A stretch of DNA of 64,000 nucleotides from Pseudopithomyces maydicus (lineage: Eukaryota; Ascomycota; Dothideomycetes; Pleosporales; Didymosphaeriaceae). Where the stretch lies: NCBI GenBank assembly GCA_026873275.1, contig JANTUC010000006.1, forward strand, positions 1,984,001 through 2,048,000, given 5' to 3'. This document shows, piece by piece, positions 1 to 11,000 of this stretch. Below the pieces are notes generated by a model. The model searched no databases and had not been told where the DNA came from. It worked only from the letters and a program-made list of their open reading frames with translations. Both the position numbers and the translations under genes were made by a program. Positions within the stretch are counted from its first letter, which is position 1. Every line of letters starts with the position of its first letter.

Positions 1-284
1 TTAGCTAGATTGATTACTGGAGGGCTGATCATGCCACTGAACAAATGATCAAGATGCTGGGCGTGTTCATGAATGACCTGAACAACTTCGGGATTTCCAT
101 GGCCGATGAGACAAGACATTTGTCCCGACGTGAAGTCCATCATCCGATGACCACTATGTGTTTCCACATAGATGCCATCGACGGAGGTAACAATTTCGGG
201 GTGGTAGGAGGTACCATAGGAGAGTAGGTGTTCGTCTGCATCGCGTTGCAGTTGCTCAGCATCGACACCATCGTATGGACGCAT
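1..284 (-). CDS. Class III PLP-dependent aminotransferase (2,2-dialkylglycine decarboxylase-like), partial
   Basis: Reading leftward from an ATG at 284-282, the frame stays open to the window edge (94 codons), so the gene is cut at its 3' side. An in-frame TAA lies just upstream at 314-312, which supports this start for the last visible exon. The peptide has the N-terminal signature of class III (omega) aminotransferases of the dialkylglycine decarboxylase type: a G-Y-V-E-T strand, then DFTSGQMSCLIGHGNPEVV, then HLFSGMISPPVINLA. The family uses PLP to decarboxylate or transaminate small amino acids. The PLP lysine lies outside the window, so activity cannot be judged. An upstream non-coding or coding exon is possible. 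Other class III aminotransferases are the main alternative. Confidence 0.8.
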   Translation of the reverse strand, partial: MRPYDGVDAEQLQRDADEHLLSYGTSYHPEIVTSVDGIYVETHSGHRMMDFTSGQMSCLIGHGNPEVVQVIHEHAQHLDHLFSGMISPPVINLA

Positions 285-738
285 CACGGCGGTCGGCTTT
301 GTAGTTGGTGATTATATCGATTAAACTGGGGTTCTCCTGTAGATTGGCCTGAATTATCAAGTCCGTCGTGCAGGCATGTGCCATCAACAAACTGGGTTGA
401 GGCTACCCCACCCCGCAGCTTTCCGACGGTTAAAAGAGGGGTTTAATCAGAGCCACGCACTTCTCGTCCCAGACACAGCACTATGCAGCTTGAAATTTGA
501 TCGAATAACTAGTTGCAGGGAAAGCCTTGGTCGAAATAATCAAGTCACGTCTTAGTCAGCATCAGATAAGCATAAACAAGCTGATATAATAATGTGAATG
601 AAGATGTGAAAATTCGGCACGAGATGGACATGCAATAATATCTATACAAGAAGCAGAATCTCCGTCGAGGAGCATTATACAACACCTCTTTTAGTGGACA
701 CTCAACGATGCTCTGTTTAATCATAACGACCGATACGC
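285..738. other. Intergenic, no gene seen
   Basis: This is the upstream region of the aminotransferase and the 3' flank of the AA9 gene. No coding frame with recognisable content, RNA gene or repeat was found. Confidence 0.6.
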
Positions 739-1830
739 TTAGAAGAAACGGAAAGCACGCGCGTGTCTCCTGCTCTTTTGGGAAGCAGAGCTATCGGCAG
801 AATCAGCCTCCTCAAGGAAGGCAATGAACTCGGCGATGGTGTACTTCTTCTCGGCACCGGCAGCAGGGCTCGAGGGAGTAGCAGAGGGAGCAGCGGCAGT
901 GCTGCTGGGAAGCGCGGAGTTATCCGCAATAGAGGTGGGTTCAGCAGCAGCGGAAGTCTGAACAGCGGAGGAGCTGGCAGGAGCGGCAGTTGTCACAGGC
1001 GTAGCAGAGACAGCGCTGGAGGCAGGCTTGGTAGCAGTGGGAGGGGCGGCAGTGGCTGCTGGGGCGCCCTTAATGGTGCCGAAGGTAAGGAGTTGGGGAG
1101 TAGCCTCAGTGCCACCCTGGATCAGAGCGGGACCAGGGGCAGGGTAGCTGTCAAGAGGAGCGTGAATGCTGAAGCCAATTCCGGGGCCGGTCTTGCTGTA
1201 AGCGTCCGGGAAGGTGACCGTGTCGGTGGGCTTAAGAGTACCGCTACCGCTGACGGTAAGCTGATAGCATGAAACGTAATGCTGAGCGCCACCAGCAGAG
1301 CTAGCAGCGTGCAGAGCAATAGCCTCAGCACGGAGAAGGTAATCTCCAGGAGCGAGGTCCTTGGGGATAGTGAAGCTAAGTTTGCCACCGTTGTAGTTGA
1401 GGTCCTTGGTTCCCCAGAAGTCGTTGTCACCCTGAGTCGAGCCGGGGGCCTTTGCCCACGTATTTTGGTACACCTTGAAGAAGTCCTCCGCACCAGTAGC
1501 GGCGGCAGCATCCTCGACAGAGGCCATGTATGCAAGCACGGGCCCCCAGTGAGCACCACCAATGCCTTCCTCGGTCGCTGAGCGGGAATCGTGCTGGTGC
1601 ATCTCGATGGTAACCTCGTCTCCAGCCGCAAACTCGCAGTTTCCTTCCGCATCGGCAGGGTTCACGTTGCACTGGAGCGCGGTGCTGCTGTAGTCCTCAA
1701 TCGGACTGTTGGAAGGAACTTTCCTGACGCATTTGCTGCCAAGGTCTTCTCCATTCTTCCAAAGGTATTGCCATGTAGCGTGAGCGTTGGCAGCGGCGGC
1801 GAGGCCAGCGATAACAGCAGCGGTCTTCAT
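739..1830 (-). CDS. AA9 lytic polysaccharide monooxygenase with C-terminal extension
   Basis: Single-exon gene of 363 aa, secreted. Residues 1-16 form a signal peptide cut after A-N-A, leaving His17 as mature residue 1, the obligatory N-terminal copper ligand of AA9 enzymes. The second ligand is His94 in GGAHWGPVLAYMA. The second-sphere and axial residues are Gln183 and Tyr185 in GAQHYVSCYQL. AA9 enzymes oxidatively cleave cellulose or other beta-glucans outside the cell with H2O2 or O2 plus an electron donor. The catalytic domain ends near residue 240. A Ser/Thr/Ala/Pro-rich linker follows to about residue 325, then a short C-terminal module beginning KKYTIAEFIAFLEE and ending in a basic stretch and ARAFRFF. 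This module is not a CBM1, because it lacks the cysteines. Short conserved tails of this type occur in some fungal AA9 proteins; their role is not known to me. Confidence 0.95.
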   Translation of the reverse strand: MKTAAVIAGLAAAANAHATWQYLWKNGEDLGSKCVRKVPSNSPIEDYSSTALQCNVNPADAEGNCEFAAGDEVTIEMHQHDSRSATEEGIGGAHWGPVLAYMASVEDAAAATGAEDFFKVYQNTWAKAPGSTQGDNDFWGTKDLNYNGGKLSFTIPKDLAPGDYLLRAEAIALHAASSAGGAQHYVSCYQLTVSGSGTLKPTDTVTFPDAYSKTGPGIGFSIHAPLDSYPAPGPALIQGGTEATPQLLTFGTIKGAPAATAAPPTATKPASSAVSATPVTTAAPASSSAVQTSAAAEPTSIADNSALPSSTAAAPSATPSSPAAGAEKKYTIAEFIAFLEEADSADSSASQKSRRHARAFRFF

Positions 1831-2823
1831 GTTAGATGGGTGAATGAGTGTTTGGAAAAGAGTGACGAAAAAAACGAATGAATGACTATGTCAAAGCCAG
1901 TGGTAAAAGAGAGTCAGCGCAGCTGCGTTGCCCACAACTTCTTGTGGGAGCCCATCGTCTTATACCATAGGCGCAGGCCAGCGCTAATACCGTCCCATCC
2001 GTTTTAGGTCAGTGCAGGAAGTTGGTCGTTTCGTTTACCACCCGACGACCGGATCTAGGCTGGGGAGTTCGCGAAAGCCTGAGATAGATTAGGCCAAGGC
2101 CGCTTGTTGTTGTGACGTGTGGACTCTGCGCCGGGTTTGGGGTCCTCTAGAACTCGAACCCTTCCATGGCGGCGGGAGCGGATGAGTATAATTGGTGGAG
2201 AATATCGTTTGTCAGGGTTTCCCGGGAGCTAAGAAACCTGCCTGTCCGTGTTTAGTGCCTACAAAATTAGAAGCGTTTCAACCGTCATGCCATCGTTCAC
2301 TGCCATCAGCGAGCCATTTTCTCTGGGACGGCGATATTCTATATGTCAGTGACATGTTCTCTGTAGTTTGGAAAGTTCTTCTAATCCGATAGTCAACATA
2401 TGTATGCGTTCGAAACGATGAACTGAAAAGTCTGAGACGGGAACGCAACTACAAGTCCCATCACATGCCGCATATTCGGCACGCCTGCCGAGATTATTCT
2501 GTAAAGGGACGAGGTCCTTCAAATATTTGCCGTGCTGATTCGAGATTATTTTATTGAGTTCCTTCATGCCAATGCGCGCGAGTATGATGAAACATGACGG
2601 TGGGTGCAATTCGCGTGATCGCTACAGGGATTGCAACATATAGCGAGATCACAGGAAAATTTAATAAATGTATTAAGATGAAGATACTGCAGCCTCGGCA
2701 ACACTAGAAGCGTTGGCACATCACTGCATGCATGTCTCATAACTCAGAGAACAGGGAGAATGTATGTACGTATGTCTAGATATCTTGGAGCCCTGGAACC
2801 CTGGAGCCCTGAGAGAACCATAT
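1831..2823. other. Intergenic, no gene seen
   Basis: This stretch holds the AA9 promoter side and about 0.9 kb more. The small open frames here have no recognisable domain and no intron-supported continuation. A GGGTTCGAGTTC-like B-box on the minus strand near 2150 has no tRNA fold around it. Confidence 0.5.
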
Positions 2824-2829
2824 CACGTG
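2824..2829. promoter_or_regulatory. Palindromic CACGTG (E-box) site 1
   Basis: CACGTG lies inside the 10-bp palindrome ATCACGTGAT, about 160 bp upstream of the inferred ATG at 2986. bHLH factors (Pho4, Cbf1 or SREBP type) bind CACGTG in fungi. That it is used here is inference from position and pairing with a second site. Confidence 0.4.
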
Positions 2830-2876
2830 ATCATGGTTCCGCCCGACCTCGGGATCTCACCTTGGAGACTCGGCGC

Positions 2877-2882
2877 CACGTG
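2877..2882. promoter_or_regulatory. Palindromic CACGTG (E-box) site 2
   Basis: CACGTG lies within the perfect 12-bp palindrome CGCCACGTGGCG at 2874-2885, 53 bp after the first site and about 105 bp upstream of the ATG at 2986. Two extended palindromic E-boxes this close together are unlikely by chance. Confidence 0.4.
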
Positions 2883-2985
2883 GCGGTGGCTGTGCAGTCT
2901 CTTCCAAGCAGGAAAGCCACCTTCTGTCGCAGCACCATGATCAACCGTGAAATGCTCAGCATAGAAATTCGCCGACGTTGCACAC

Positions 2986-4133
2986 ATGACACAAATGACG
3001 GATATCAGTTCAGAGGCAGATATGCCCGAGAGGAAGAGAGACAAATTCGGGCAGTTCTTGTAAGCTGGTGGAATGCCCCACTTGCACCCGTGGACCCCGC
3101 CATGTCACGTTGTGGTTGGACACAACCTCTCTCCAGTTACTGCTGGTGTTTTGCACAATCTTGCTGACAATTATATGTGCATTGTAGACAGAAATCTTAC
3201 AACAAAGGCGAGCTAGCGCTCAAACATGCGATCGGGCTGGGCGCGGCAGAGAACGTGGTTCCGATTTCCCAGCCTTCGACTAATGGCCGTCCAAGGCCGG
3301 TCGAAGTTGGATGGCACCCTGTAGGCGGCTTTGCTGGGAAATGGTTCGCAGAGAATACGGGAATAGGAAAGATGATTACCGAGAAGATCAACAAGTATCC
3401 GGACCCAACGCAGCATTGGGCGGTGCTAGTTGGTGGATACGCCCACCAGCTGTGGATGGATGAGAACTTCGACATTATTTATACAAATGCGCGGGTCGAC
3501 CCGGAAGAATGGCACACTTTCCAGGTAGGAGAGACGAGATTCAATGACGATGCTCTAAGACGGACTGGTAAGTTCGCTTCGTGTTGATCTACTTTCGATA
3601 ATGTGTTGAGATTGTACGTTTCAGGTGAAGTGGTTATACAAAATATTCGCACCACCCGCCCTAGCTACAATCTGATCAGCAACAACTGTCAGACCTACGT
3701 TCTCCAACTCCTCGATGCCATCCAAGTATCTCAGGACAAAGAATTTGGCACCACTCTTGCTGTCTACGAGCGGCTGTTCGGTTCTGGCAAGGTTGCTGAC
3801 CTCTTCCCGGAGGACCATGCAAGTATGAATGAGCCTGGGCAGCCTGGACTCTCACCACCGCAGTCAACGCAAGAACTGGGTGTTGTTGGTGGAACTGGGG
3901 GTCAAGGACATGTGCCGTTCCATCGTCCAGAGGCGATGTTGCACGAAGGAGCCCAAGCTGGTAGTGGTGGACAAACCAGTGTGAGCTTTGCACAGCAGGT
4001 CATGGATGCGAACACCACCCAGTTAGACACAGAGGAGCAGGCACGGAAGCATGTAGAAGAGGAGAACGAACAGAGAAAAGAGGGCGGTTGGGGCGAGAAG
4101 ACAAGTTCATTCTTTCGCAAGTTCAAGAAGTAG
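2986..4133 (+). CDS. LRAT/PPPDE-like putative cysteine peptidase or acyltransferase
   Basis: Three exons: 2986-3059, 3188-3567 and 3625-4133 (320 aa). No ATG opens the main frame, so a first exon was sought. ATG 2986 gives a phase match through a GTAAGC donor at 3060, a CTGAC branch near 3164 and a TAG acceptor at 3187. The second intron is GTAAGT...TTTCAG. The protein has the His-then-Cys order of permuted NlpC/P60 papain-like folds (LRAT, PPPDE): His101 in QHWAVLVGGYAHQL and Cys173 in SNNCQTYVLQLLD. Families with this fold cleave isopeptides or thioesters, or transfer acyl groups; the substrate here is unknown. From about residue 200 the chain is low-complexity (Gly/Gln/Glu-rich), ending in a lysine-rich tail SSFFRKFKK that might touch membranes. 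It is convergent with the SDR gene, 45 bp away. Confidence 0.75.
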
Positions 4134-4178
4134 TCTCTGTTCATTGGTAAAGATATTTGATCGTCTGATTTTGTCTGT

Positions 4179-5286
4179 TCACTCCCTTCTCCCAGCCTTC
4201 TCCGCCATATCCAGCATCATCATAGTGTGATCCCATACTCCCTTCCTTGTATTAGTCTGTCTAACCTTCTCATACATGATGCCCCTCTGCGAATCTCCTC
4301 TCTGCCCCACAGAGTACGCCCCGCCACCCATTTCGCCTTGACTGCTCCTCACTATGCCCTCCCCATCACTATTGGTGTCGCGCGCGGGATATGCCTTGGT
4401 TGCAAGGTACATCATAACCTGTCCGCACACCTCTGGGGATGTCATGTACCAACCCAATAGCGGCTTGAGTAAACGCCAAACTATTTTGAACCACGCCGGC
4501 GCTTCGGGATTGGTGAATCCTGGACCGTCAACGAGTCCCGGGTATATGTGTATGAACCGTATCTTTCCGGAGTATCTATCTGCCAATTCCTCAAACATGA
4601 ATGTCTTCATGAAGGAGGTGTGTTTGCGTACAGTACCAATGCTGTACGCAGGGTCCGATGGGCATCCGATCGGGAGGTCTCCCGCTTTTGTACCGTCCTC
4701 GAAAGTGCCTGCATAGACTGATACAACGGTGGCAGGAAGTCGAGATGCAGTGAGAAAGGGAAGGAGCTGCACGATGAACCGAATGCGTGTGTAGTACACT
4801 GTTGCGATGAACGCGTCTAGGCCTTCTTCGGTAACTGCATCGAAATGGTCAACTTCTTATGCCCATCTACACACTACGGTTGCACGTACTCTTTCGTTCC
4901 TTCAAGAGGAAATAGCTGTAAGTCATGTACAGCATATCAATCTTGGGTACTTCACCTCCTTCGGCTACTGCTTCCTTCTCTTGCCGGATGATTTCGGCAC
5001 AGCATCTATCAACTTCGCTGACGAGGGTCAAATCAGGTGTTTGAACGAAGCGCCAGTCGGACCCTGGACTCGTGGCGCTACATTGAGCGACGACACGTTC
5101 AGCGCGTGAAGCGTTCCGTCCGACAATGTAAACGCGTAGCTTGCTACCATGGTGCGCAAATGTTGCGGCTAAGGCTTTGGCTATGTAGGCACCAATGCCA
5201 GTGGTGCCGCCAGGAAGGACTGCTACACTCTGCGATTCATTTGGGAGCTTTGATATCGCCGATTGAATTGCCGTGAGACTAGGCAT
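4179..5286 (-). CDS. Atypical short-chain dehydrogenase/reductase (fungal NAD(P)-binding protein)
   Basis: Two exons on the minus strand, 5286-4890 and 4834-4179 (350 aa), joined over a 55-nt intron (GTACGT donor, GTTGACC branch, GCAG acceptor). The join restores KERKITEEGLDAFIATVYY, continuous with the family. The Rossmann dinucleotide motif is GGTTGIG at residues 26-32. The chain then follows the usual alpha/beta order to VVSVYAGTFEDG and the substrate-side segment FIHIYPGLVDGPGF. The canonical YxxxK pair is not visible; the expected place reads AYSIGTVRKHTSFMK. Classical reductase chemistry is therefore doubtful, as in other members of this fungal subfamily. Substrate unknown. Confidence 0.85.
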
Positions 5287-6174
5287 GTAGTGAATGGGTA
5301 TGGGGGTTCGGTCCTTGGCAATACTGATTGGGAAGCAGCAAGAGAAATGGCAATGGACATACTGCGCCTGGAAGTGGCTACCTGATCACTTTATACACAT
5401 GGTCAATGGGCAAACGGGCAAATGAGCGACAGAACCATGAGTCGGATGCTGTTGCTCCGATGTTGTAGTTTTAAAACGAATGCGAACAGCTGGATACGAG
5501 TTGCGGTTAGGCAGTTTGGCCCCCGGCGCATAAAGAGCTGCTTGAGATTAGCGCACAACGTGATGAGAAGCAACGGGATGCATCGACGGCGCTGAACATT
5601 CGAGGATACAAGGACTGTTGAGCGCGGCCCTCGCAGCCATCTGCCGTCCCACCAATCGCCAATCGGGGGCTGTCCGATGCCCGCTGGTGTTGGTGCGCGG
5701 CATGTTCGGTGTCTTCGCCACGGCTGGTCTGTGGAGCATAGTACTGCAGACGCATGGCACCTGTGTCCAACGACGGCGAGAGCAACATACATGTACTGGT
5801 AAAAGGTGACGAAAGGAGTGCGCGTTTTCCCCGTGCCGCACAGCTCACCCGATCGGGCAAGGGACGATGAATGAAGCCGAGGGAAAGGTCAACACACGGC
5901 CATTGCGCGGCGCGCCAATGGACATCTGGGGAAAAGCTCAGGGATGAGGCGCGACGGGGCTGCAGGCCAGCATGGCTTGGGTCCAAATCAATAAAAACAA
6001 TCCGCCGCCGCTCACTTGCACTCGTTCGTTCGCTCCTCTCGCTTTTGTTTTACATTCCCCATTACCGCGCCGACAATCTCCAGCCCATCACTCGTTCTGG
6101 GCTTCTGTCGTTCATTTTACTCACTAATACCCACCCCCTTCCGTTCCTCACCAGGGAAAAAACAGAGAGTCAGG
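5287..6174. other. Intergenic, divergent promoter region
   Basis: This region separates the minus-strand SDR from the plus-strand CFEM-like gene. Pyrimidine-rich stretches at about 6000-6165 precede the second start, a pattern common in fungal core promoters. No other feature was seen. Confidence 0.5.
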
Positions 6175-6897
6175 ATGCGTTTCGCCGTCGCCGCTGTCCT
6201 GGCCGTTGCCAGCATCGCCGTTGCGCAGACCACCAAGGCCGCTGCCGCTGCGCCGACCGATACCACCATTTGCGCGCAGGAGTACGTCTTCCTCCAGCAC
6301 CAGTTCCCTCCCCTTGGCTGCGACATGCTTCGGTGCATCCAACTCGGCAAGGAAAAGACACGAGATTCGGACTGACAAACGGATAGTATCGTGGACGCCT
6401 GCACCGACCAATTCGACCGCGAAGTCAAGAAGTGCGGAGGCAATGACTACATGTGCCTCTGCGACAACTACACCAACAAGCTTACCTGCTACAACAACTG
6501 CATGAGCAGCCAGGACCGCGCGCCTGTCCAGAACCAGGTCACACAGTTCTGCCTGGCTGCCGAGCCGTACGTGCCCCGTCACACTACACCTTCGCTGCAG
6601 CACCGCCTCATGCTGGAAGCTCAGCCTTGAATGTGACCGCCTCGTGCTGACAAAAGAGACAGTTTGAGCAGTGCCTCGATTGCATCAGCCAAGTCTGCCA
6701 TGAGCAAGGCTTCTGCCGCTGCTGCTACAGCTACGACGAGCACCACGGCTACGGCTACGGATGCGCAGTCGACTTCGACACAGACCACCGCGGATGCAAG
6801 CGGCTTCGGCAGCCAGAACACGGGTGCGGCCATGGCTGTGCAGATACCCGTGGGTGGCGCCTTCGCAGTTGTGCTTGGCCTGGCTGGCATGCTGTAG
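6175..6897 (+). CDS. GPI-anchored eight-cysteine CFEM-like cell-surface protein
   Basis: Three exons: 6175-6281, 6387-6566 and 6663-6897 (173 aa). Both introns have GTACGT donors and CTGACA branch sites. The protein begins with a signal peptide (residues 1-18, ending A-V-A-Q). Eight cysteines follow at 33, 41, 52, 59, 61, 70, 74 and 91, including the CxC pair (MCLCDN) and a C-x3-C-x16-C end. This resembles the CFEM spacing C..C..C..CxC..C..C..C, although the first gaps differ from the strict consensus. A Ser/Thr/Ala-rich stalk (about 98-140) and a hydrophobic C-terminus after GSQNTG suggest a GPI anchor. CFEM proteins sit on the wall or membrane and may bind heme or act in host sensing; the role here is not shown. 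The group is often annotated as GPI-anchored serine-threonine-rich protein. Confidence 0.8.
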
Positions 6898-8045
6898 GGG
6901 CATGAAGGAAGGCGGAGCAGGAGGGATCAGATGGACCGTGTGTGGATACCGAGGCCATAATCGTAATACTCAAGTTTCGAGAGTTTTCTGTTGGTGCTGT
7001 TGCGTTGCTTCCGTCCAGTGCGTACCCAGTGAATTGCCACGGATCCGCCGCGATATCGGAGCGGTACGGCAGAGGCTCTAGCAGAACGGCAGCGATTGGC
7101 CAAGGATCATGGCTGGGTCCAGTCGTGATAACGGCTTACCTGCATTCTACAGTTTTAAGCGTCCCTATTGCAATGATGATCCAGATGGGTCGTCCATGTC
7201 AATTGTTACTTGAATGGATATGGCGAGCCCGGACAAGCTGCATGCCAGAACTAGAAATGCCGGATGGATGCTCCAGCATCTCGCGCATGAGGCGCATGGT
7301 TGTCGATTCATGGAGCCAAACGTGACATGACCTGGGGAAAAATTGGGACGGGCCACGCGCATGACCAGGCACTAGCCCTGGTCTTTGGCGACCGGCCCCG
7401 AAGCTATCCATCAGCCTCACGCCTCGAGGCCTTTTGTGTCCCCCGCAATTTCTCACACTCGTGATTCCATGCCGGTCGCCGATCTCCAGCCTGGGTCCGG
7501 GGCAGCTTGGCGGTCCTGGTATCGTCGAGCCGAGCGGCTGGGAAAGCGGCCTGGGGTTTGCGGAGTCTGCGCTATGAGATCACTACTGCACTTCCACCAG
7601 GTTTTGCACCAATGCTAGCGACGAGCGGCTGCGCCGCCCTCATTAGCACATATGACGGTTTTCGATGGCCTTGCGCCCATTACCAGTTCGATGGCAAATC
7701 TGGGGCTTCGCGGTGAAAGACCCTGCGAGTCTGTGTCTGTGTCTGTGTCTGCGCTTGTGTTCGTCCCCGTCCTTTCTCCTCTCGCCTACCCTCAGACCAA
7801 GGCTTCCCCTACCCCGGACTCTTCATTCATTAGTTGAGATTGATCTCGTCACCGGCCTGGCTCGTATTGCCCACTCACTTTCTAAATGACAGTCGGGACG
7901 CGTGCGCGAGCAGTGTGAGCATGTCCAGCCCCGGCGCCCAGCTGTACCCACGAAATCCGCGACCACGTTGATCATTCGTTCTACATCTGCCTGCCGCACG
8001 CGATACAATGCGCCGGATCGACCATAGTTGCCGCCGACGAACACG
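6898..8045. other. Intergenic, no gene seen
   Basis: About 1.15 kb upstream of the 7TM-MFS gene. It contains a short GTGTCT-type repeat at about 7730-7755. Open frames here are short and have no recognisable domain. Confidence 0.5.
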
Positions 8046-11000
8046 ATGACAGAGGAATCCTCTCGCGCTCCCGCTGTCCTCGCCGTGTCCGCCGCGACTC
8101 TTGCCTGCTCTTCCCTCTTTGTCTTCTCGCGTTTGATATCGCGCTTCGCCATTGTCAAGAAGCCGGGATGGGACGACTACACAATCGTACTGGCATGGAT
8201 ATTGGCCTTTGGTACATCCTTCTCAATATGCTGGGGTACCACCAAGGGTTTTGGCAGACACCAAGATACCGTTCCGGACCATGATCTTACTCCCATGAAC
8301 AAGGCAGCTTATGCTTTTTCCGTGTTATATGTACGTGCATTACTTGCCAGAGCTTAACTGATGCGACATGCTGAGGCTTTCAGAACCCCGCCTTGATGGC
8401 CACCAAGTCATCCATTCTCATCTTCTACCTCACTTTGTCCAAAACTCACAAGATATTCCGCTGGTCGACCATTGCCACATTGATAGTGGTCAATGTCGGT
8501 GGTCTGGCATTAACCCTCTTGAACATACTGCAGTGCGACCCTGTCTCTGCAGCCTTTTATTCCCCGTTGAACCGCCGGACACGTGCATCAACATCGTCAC
8601 CATCTATCTCTCATCAGCTCCCTTGAACATCATCACTGATCTGGCCATATTCTTCTTACCTATGCCTCTTTTGACCGGTATGTCGCTTTTACCAGAGCCT
8701 CTTCCACTAAACTGACGTGCTTAGCTATGCGGCTACCCAGGAAACAAAAGATCATCCTTGTCGTTACCTTTGGCTTTGGTGTGTTTGTTGCCGTGGTTGA
8801 TGTGATACGCATCTACTACTTGCAAGATGCACAGCGAGACACCTTGAGGGCCAAACAAACCGGTACGATAGGGGATGATTCGTAAGTCCTTCCATACATG
8901 CACCTTAATGACACAATCATCTAATAAAACCAGTTCCAACCAACGTAATTACACAGACTTTTCTTGGTATGCATCGTTTTCCTCCATGTGGAGCGCCGTC
9001 GAGATCAACACTGGCATCATGTGCGCGTGCGTGCCCACATTGAAGCCACTCGTTCGCCGTTTCCTTCCACACTGGGTGCTAGATCATACGACTGCAGACA
9101 AGTCGACAAGTAGGACCAGCGATAGTATGATCATTCCAACAAACATCACTTCCGCGACTAGACCCCCGGCTGTCCCAAGCCCCCAACTGTCGCCTACCAC
9201 TATAAAGCCAACCCCAGCTCTCGGCGGCGTCGATGAACCCATGGGTATGATGGATTTTTTGACCACACCAGATATGAACGAGATGCCTGAAATGTCTCGT
9301 AATGATACTGTGGCCACCTTTGCAACAACAACATGCGCTCGTCGAGGCTCGTCCGCTTACTTCGATTTTGTCGACATGCAAAAAAAGAAGAACATAACGC
9401 TGAGGACCAATCACGAATCCCTATATCCGGTGGCTATGGTGACTATTCTATTCTTCATTTGGGGCTTCGCGTATGGGCTCCTGGACACCCTGAACGCGCA
9501 ATTCCAGCTTGTAGCTCACATGAGCGACGGTCAGACCGTGGGTCAGCACAGCGCCTACTACTTCGGCTACATCATCGCACCTTTAACATTTGGAAGATTG
9601 GTCTTCCGAAAATGGGGGTTCAAGGCATGCTACACCGTAGGACTCGTTGTGTACGCCTGTGGCGCGCTAGTGTTCTGGCCCTCTGCGGTCCTGACCTCTT
9701 TCCCTGCCTTCCTCATCTCAAACTTTATCGTTGGTATGGGCCTATCAACCTTGGAACTCAGCGCAAACCCGTTCATTGCACTCTGTGGCCCTCCAGAATT
9801 CGCAGAATCGAGACTCAGCATGTCACAAGGCATCCAGGCTATAGGTACGATCGTTTCTCCACTCCTCGCTAAGAAAGTGCTGTTCAAGGCATCAGCCGAC
9901 AGTCTGATCGATGTTCAATGGGCCTACCTTGGGATCTCTTTCTTTACAATCATACTTGCTGTTATCTTCTTCTACGTACCGCTACCAGAAGCTACGGACG
10001 AGGAGCTGGAGAACGCAACGGCCCGCATGCCTATTCCCCGAGATGCGACTGTCGGATCTACAGATTTGCGCACCGTGTGGGTGAGCCTAGGTCTAGGTGT
10101 GTTCGCCATGTTCTGTTACGTTGGTGGTCAAGAAAGCACTTCGACCACATTCGCCGAGTATTTCCATCGCTGGGCACCCACATTGGACGTTGTGGGTTTC
10201 CAAGCCATCGAGCACACAGGCTTCGCCACATCGAGACTCCTCGCTGCTGTGGCGTGCATTTGGATCAAGCCAAGACTCATACTTGCCTTCTTTTTCGCTG
10301 GGTCGATTGCGTTCGCAGCGGCCGCTATGAATGGCCGGACCGGCGGAACCAGCGCCACCATCGTTGTCATGGTCAAGTTTTTCGAAGGTCCTCTATTCCC
10401 GTTGATATACGCCCAAGGTCTTCGCAGCCTGGGCAAACACACCAAAGATGCAGCTGTGCTGCTTACGGCGGCAATCGGCGGCGGAGCAGTATGGCCTCCA
10501 ATCATGTACGCTGTGTACAAAGCGCGCAGTGTACAGTACGCTTATTGTGTTGTGGTGGCAGCTTACACAGCCGGTGCGCTCTTTCCGCTATGGCTCAATT
10601 TGCCCTTTTTCTCGGCCCAACGTAGGCTGGTAGATCCTTGCCGGGACGAGCAGTCGAGACGAGAGAGCGAGATCGAGAAAGAAAGACGGGCAAGTATGGG
10701 CACCGGCGAGAAGTATAAAAGATGGAGCCTCCACAACATCAAGTACCGATGGAGCAGGGAGAAAGATCAACTGCCTACTATTGAGCACAGAGAGCACGAT
10801 AGCTGGCCCGAGGGTCTGGCGCCATCACTTTTTCATACACATCCTGCGGCAGCCGTTAGACTTGAAGCTGCGCGGCGACCGCTTAGCTCGCAGGTAGAGA
10901 CACCTGTTTTCTTGAGTTCTAGGAACTCGAGCTCGAGCTCCGCGGGATCTTCATCTACATCCTCTGTACAATCCCCGCATGGGAAGGCGAACCCAGCAAA

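Noticed and set aside
763..1652. Long Ser/Gly-rich and Leu/Arg-rich frames overlapping the AA9 gene
   Set aside because: They are antisense or shifted readings of the AA9 gene and its repetitive linker.
2140..2170. B-box-like GGGTTCGAGTTC on the minus strand as a tRNA
   Set aside because: No acceptor, D or anticodon stems can be formed around it.
8530..8570. A tiny intron to explain the frame change in the 7TM-MFS gene
   Set aside because: The only GT-AG pair near the site gives about 20 nt, far below any intron here, and removes conserved residues. One missing C explains the change exactly.
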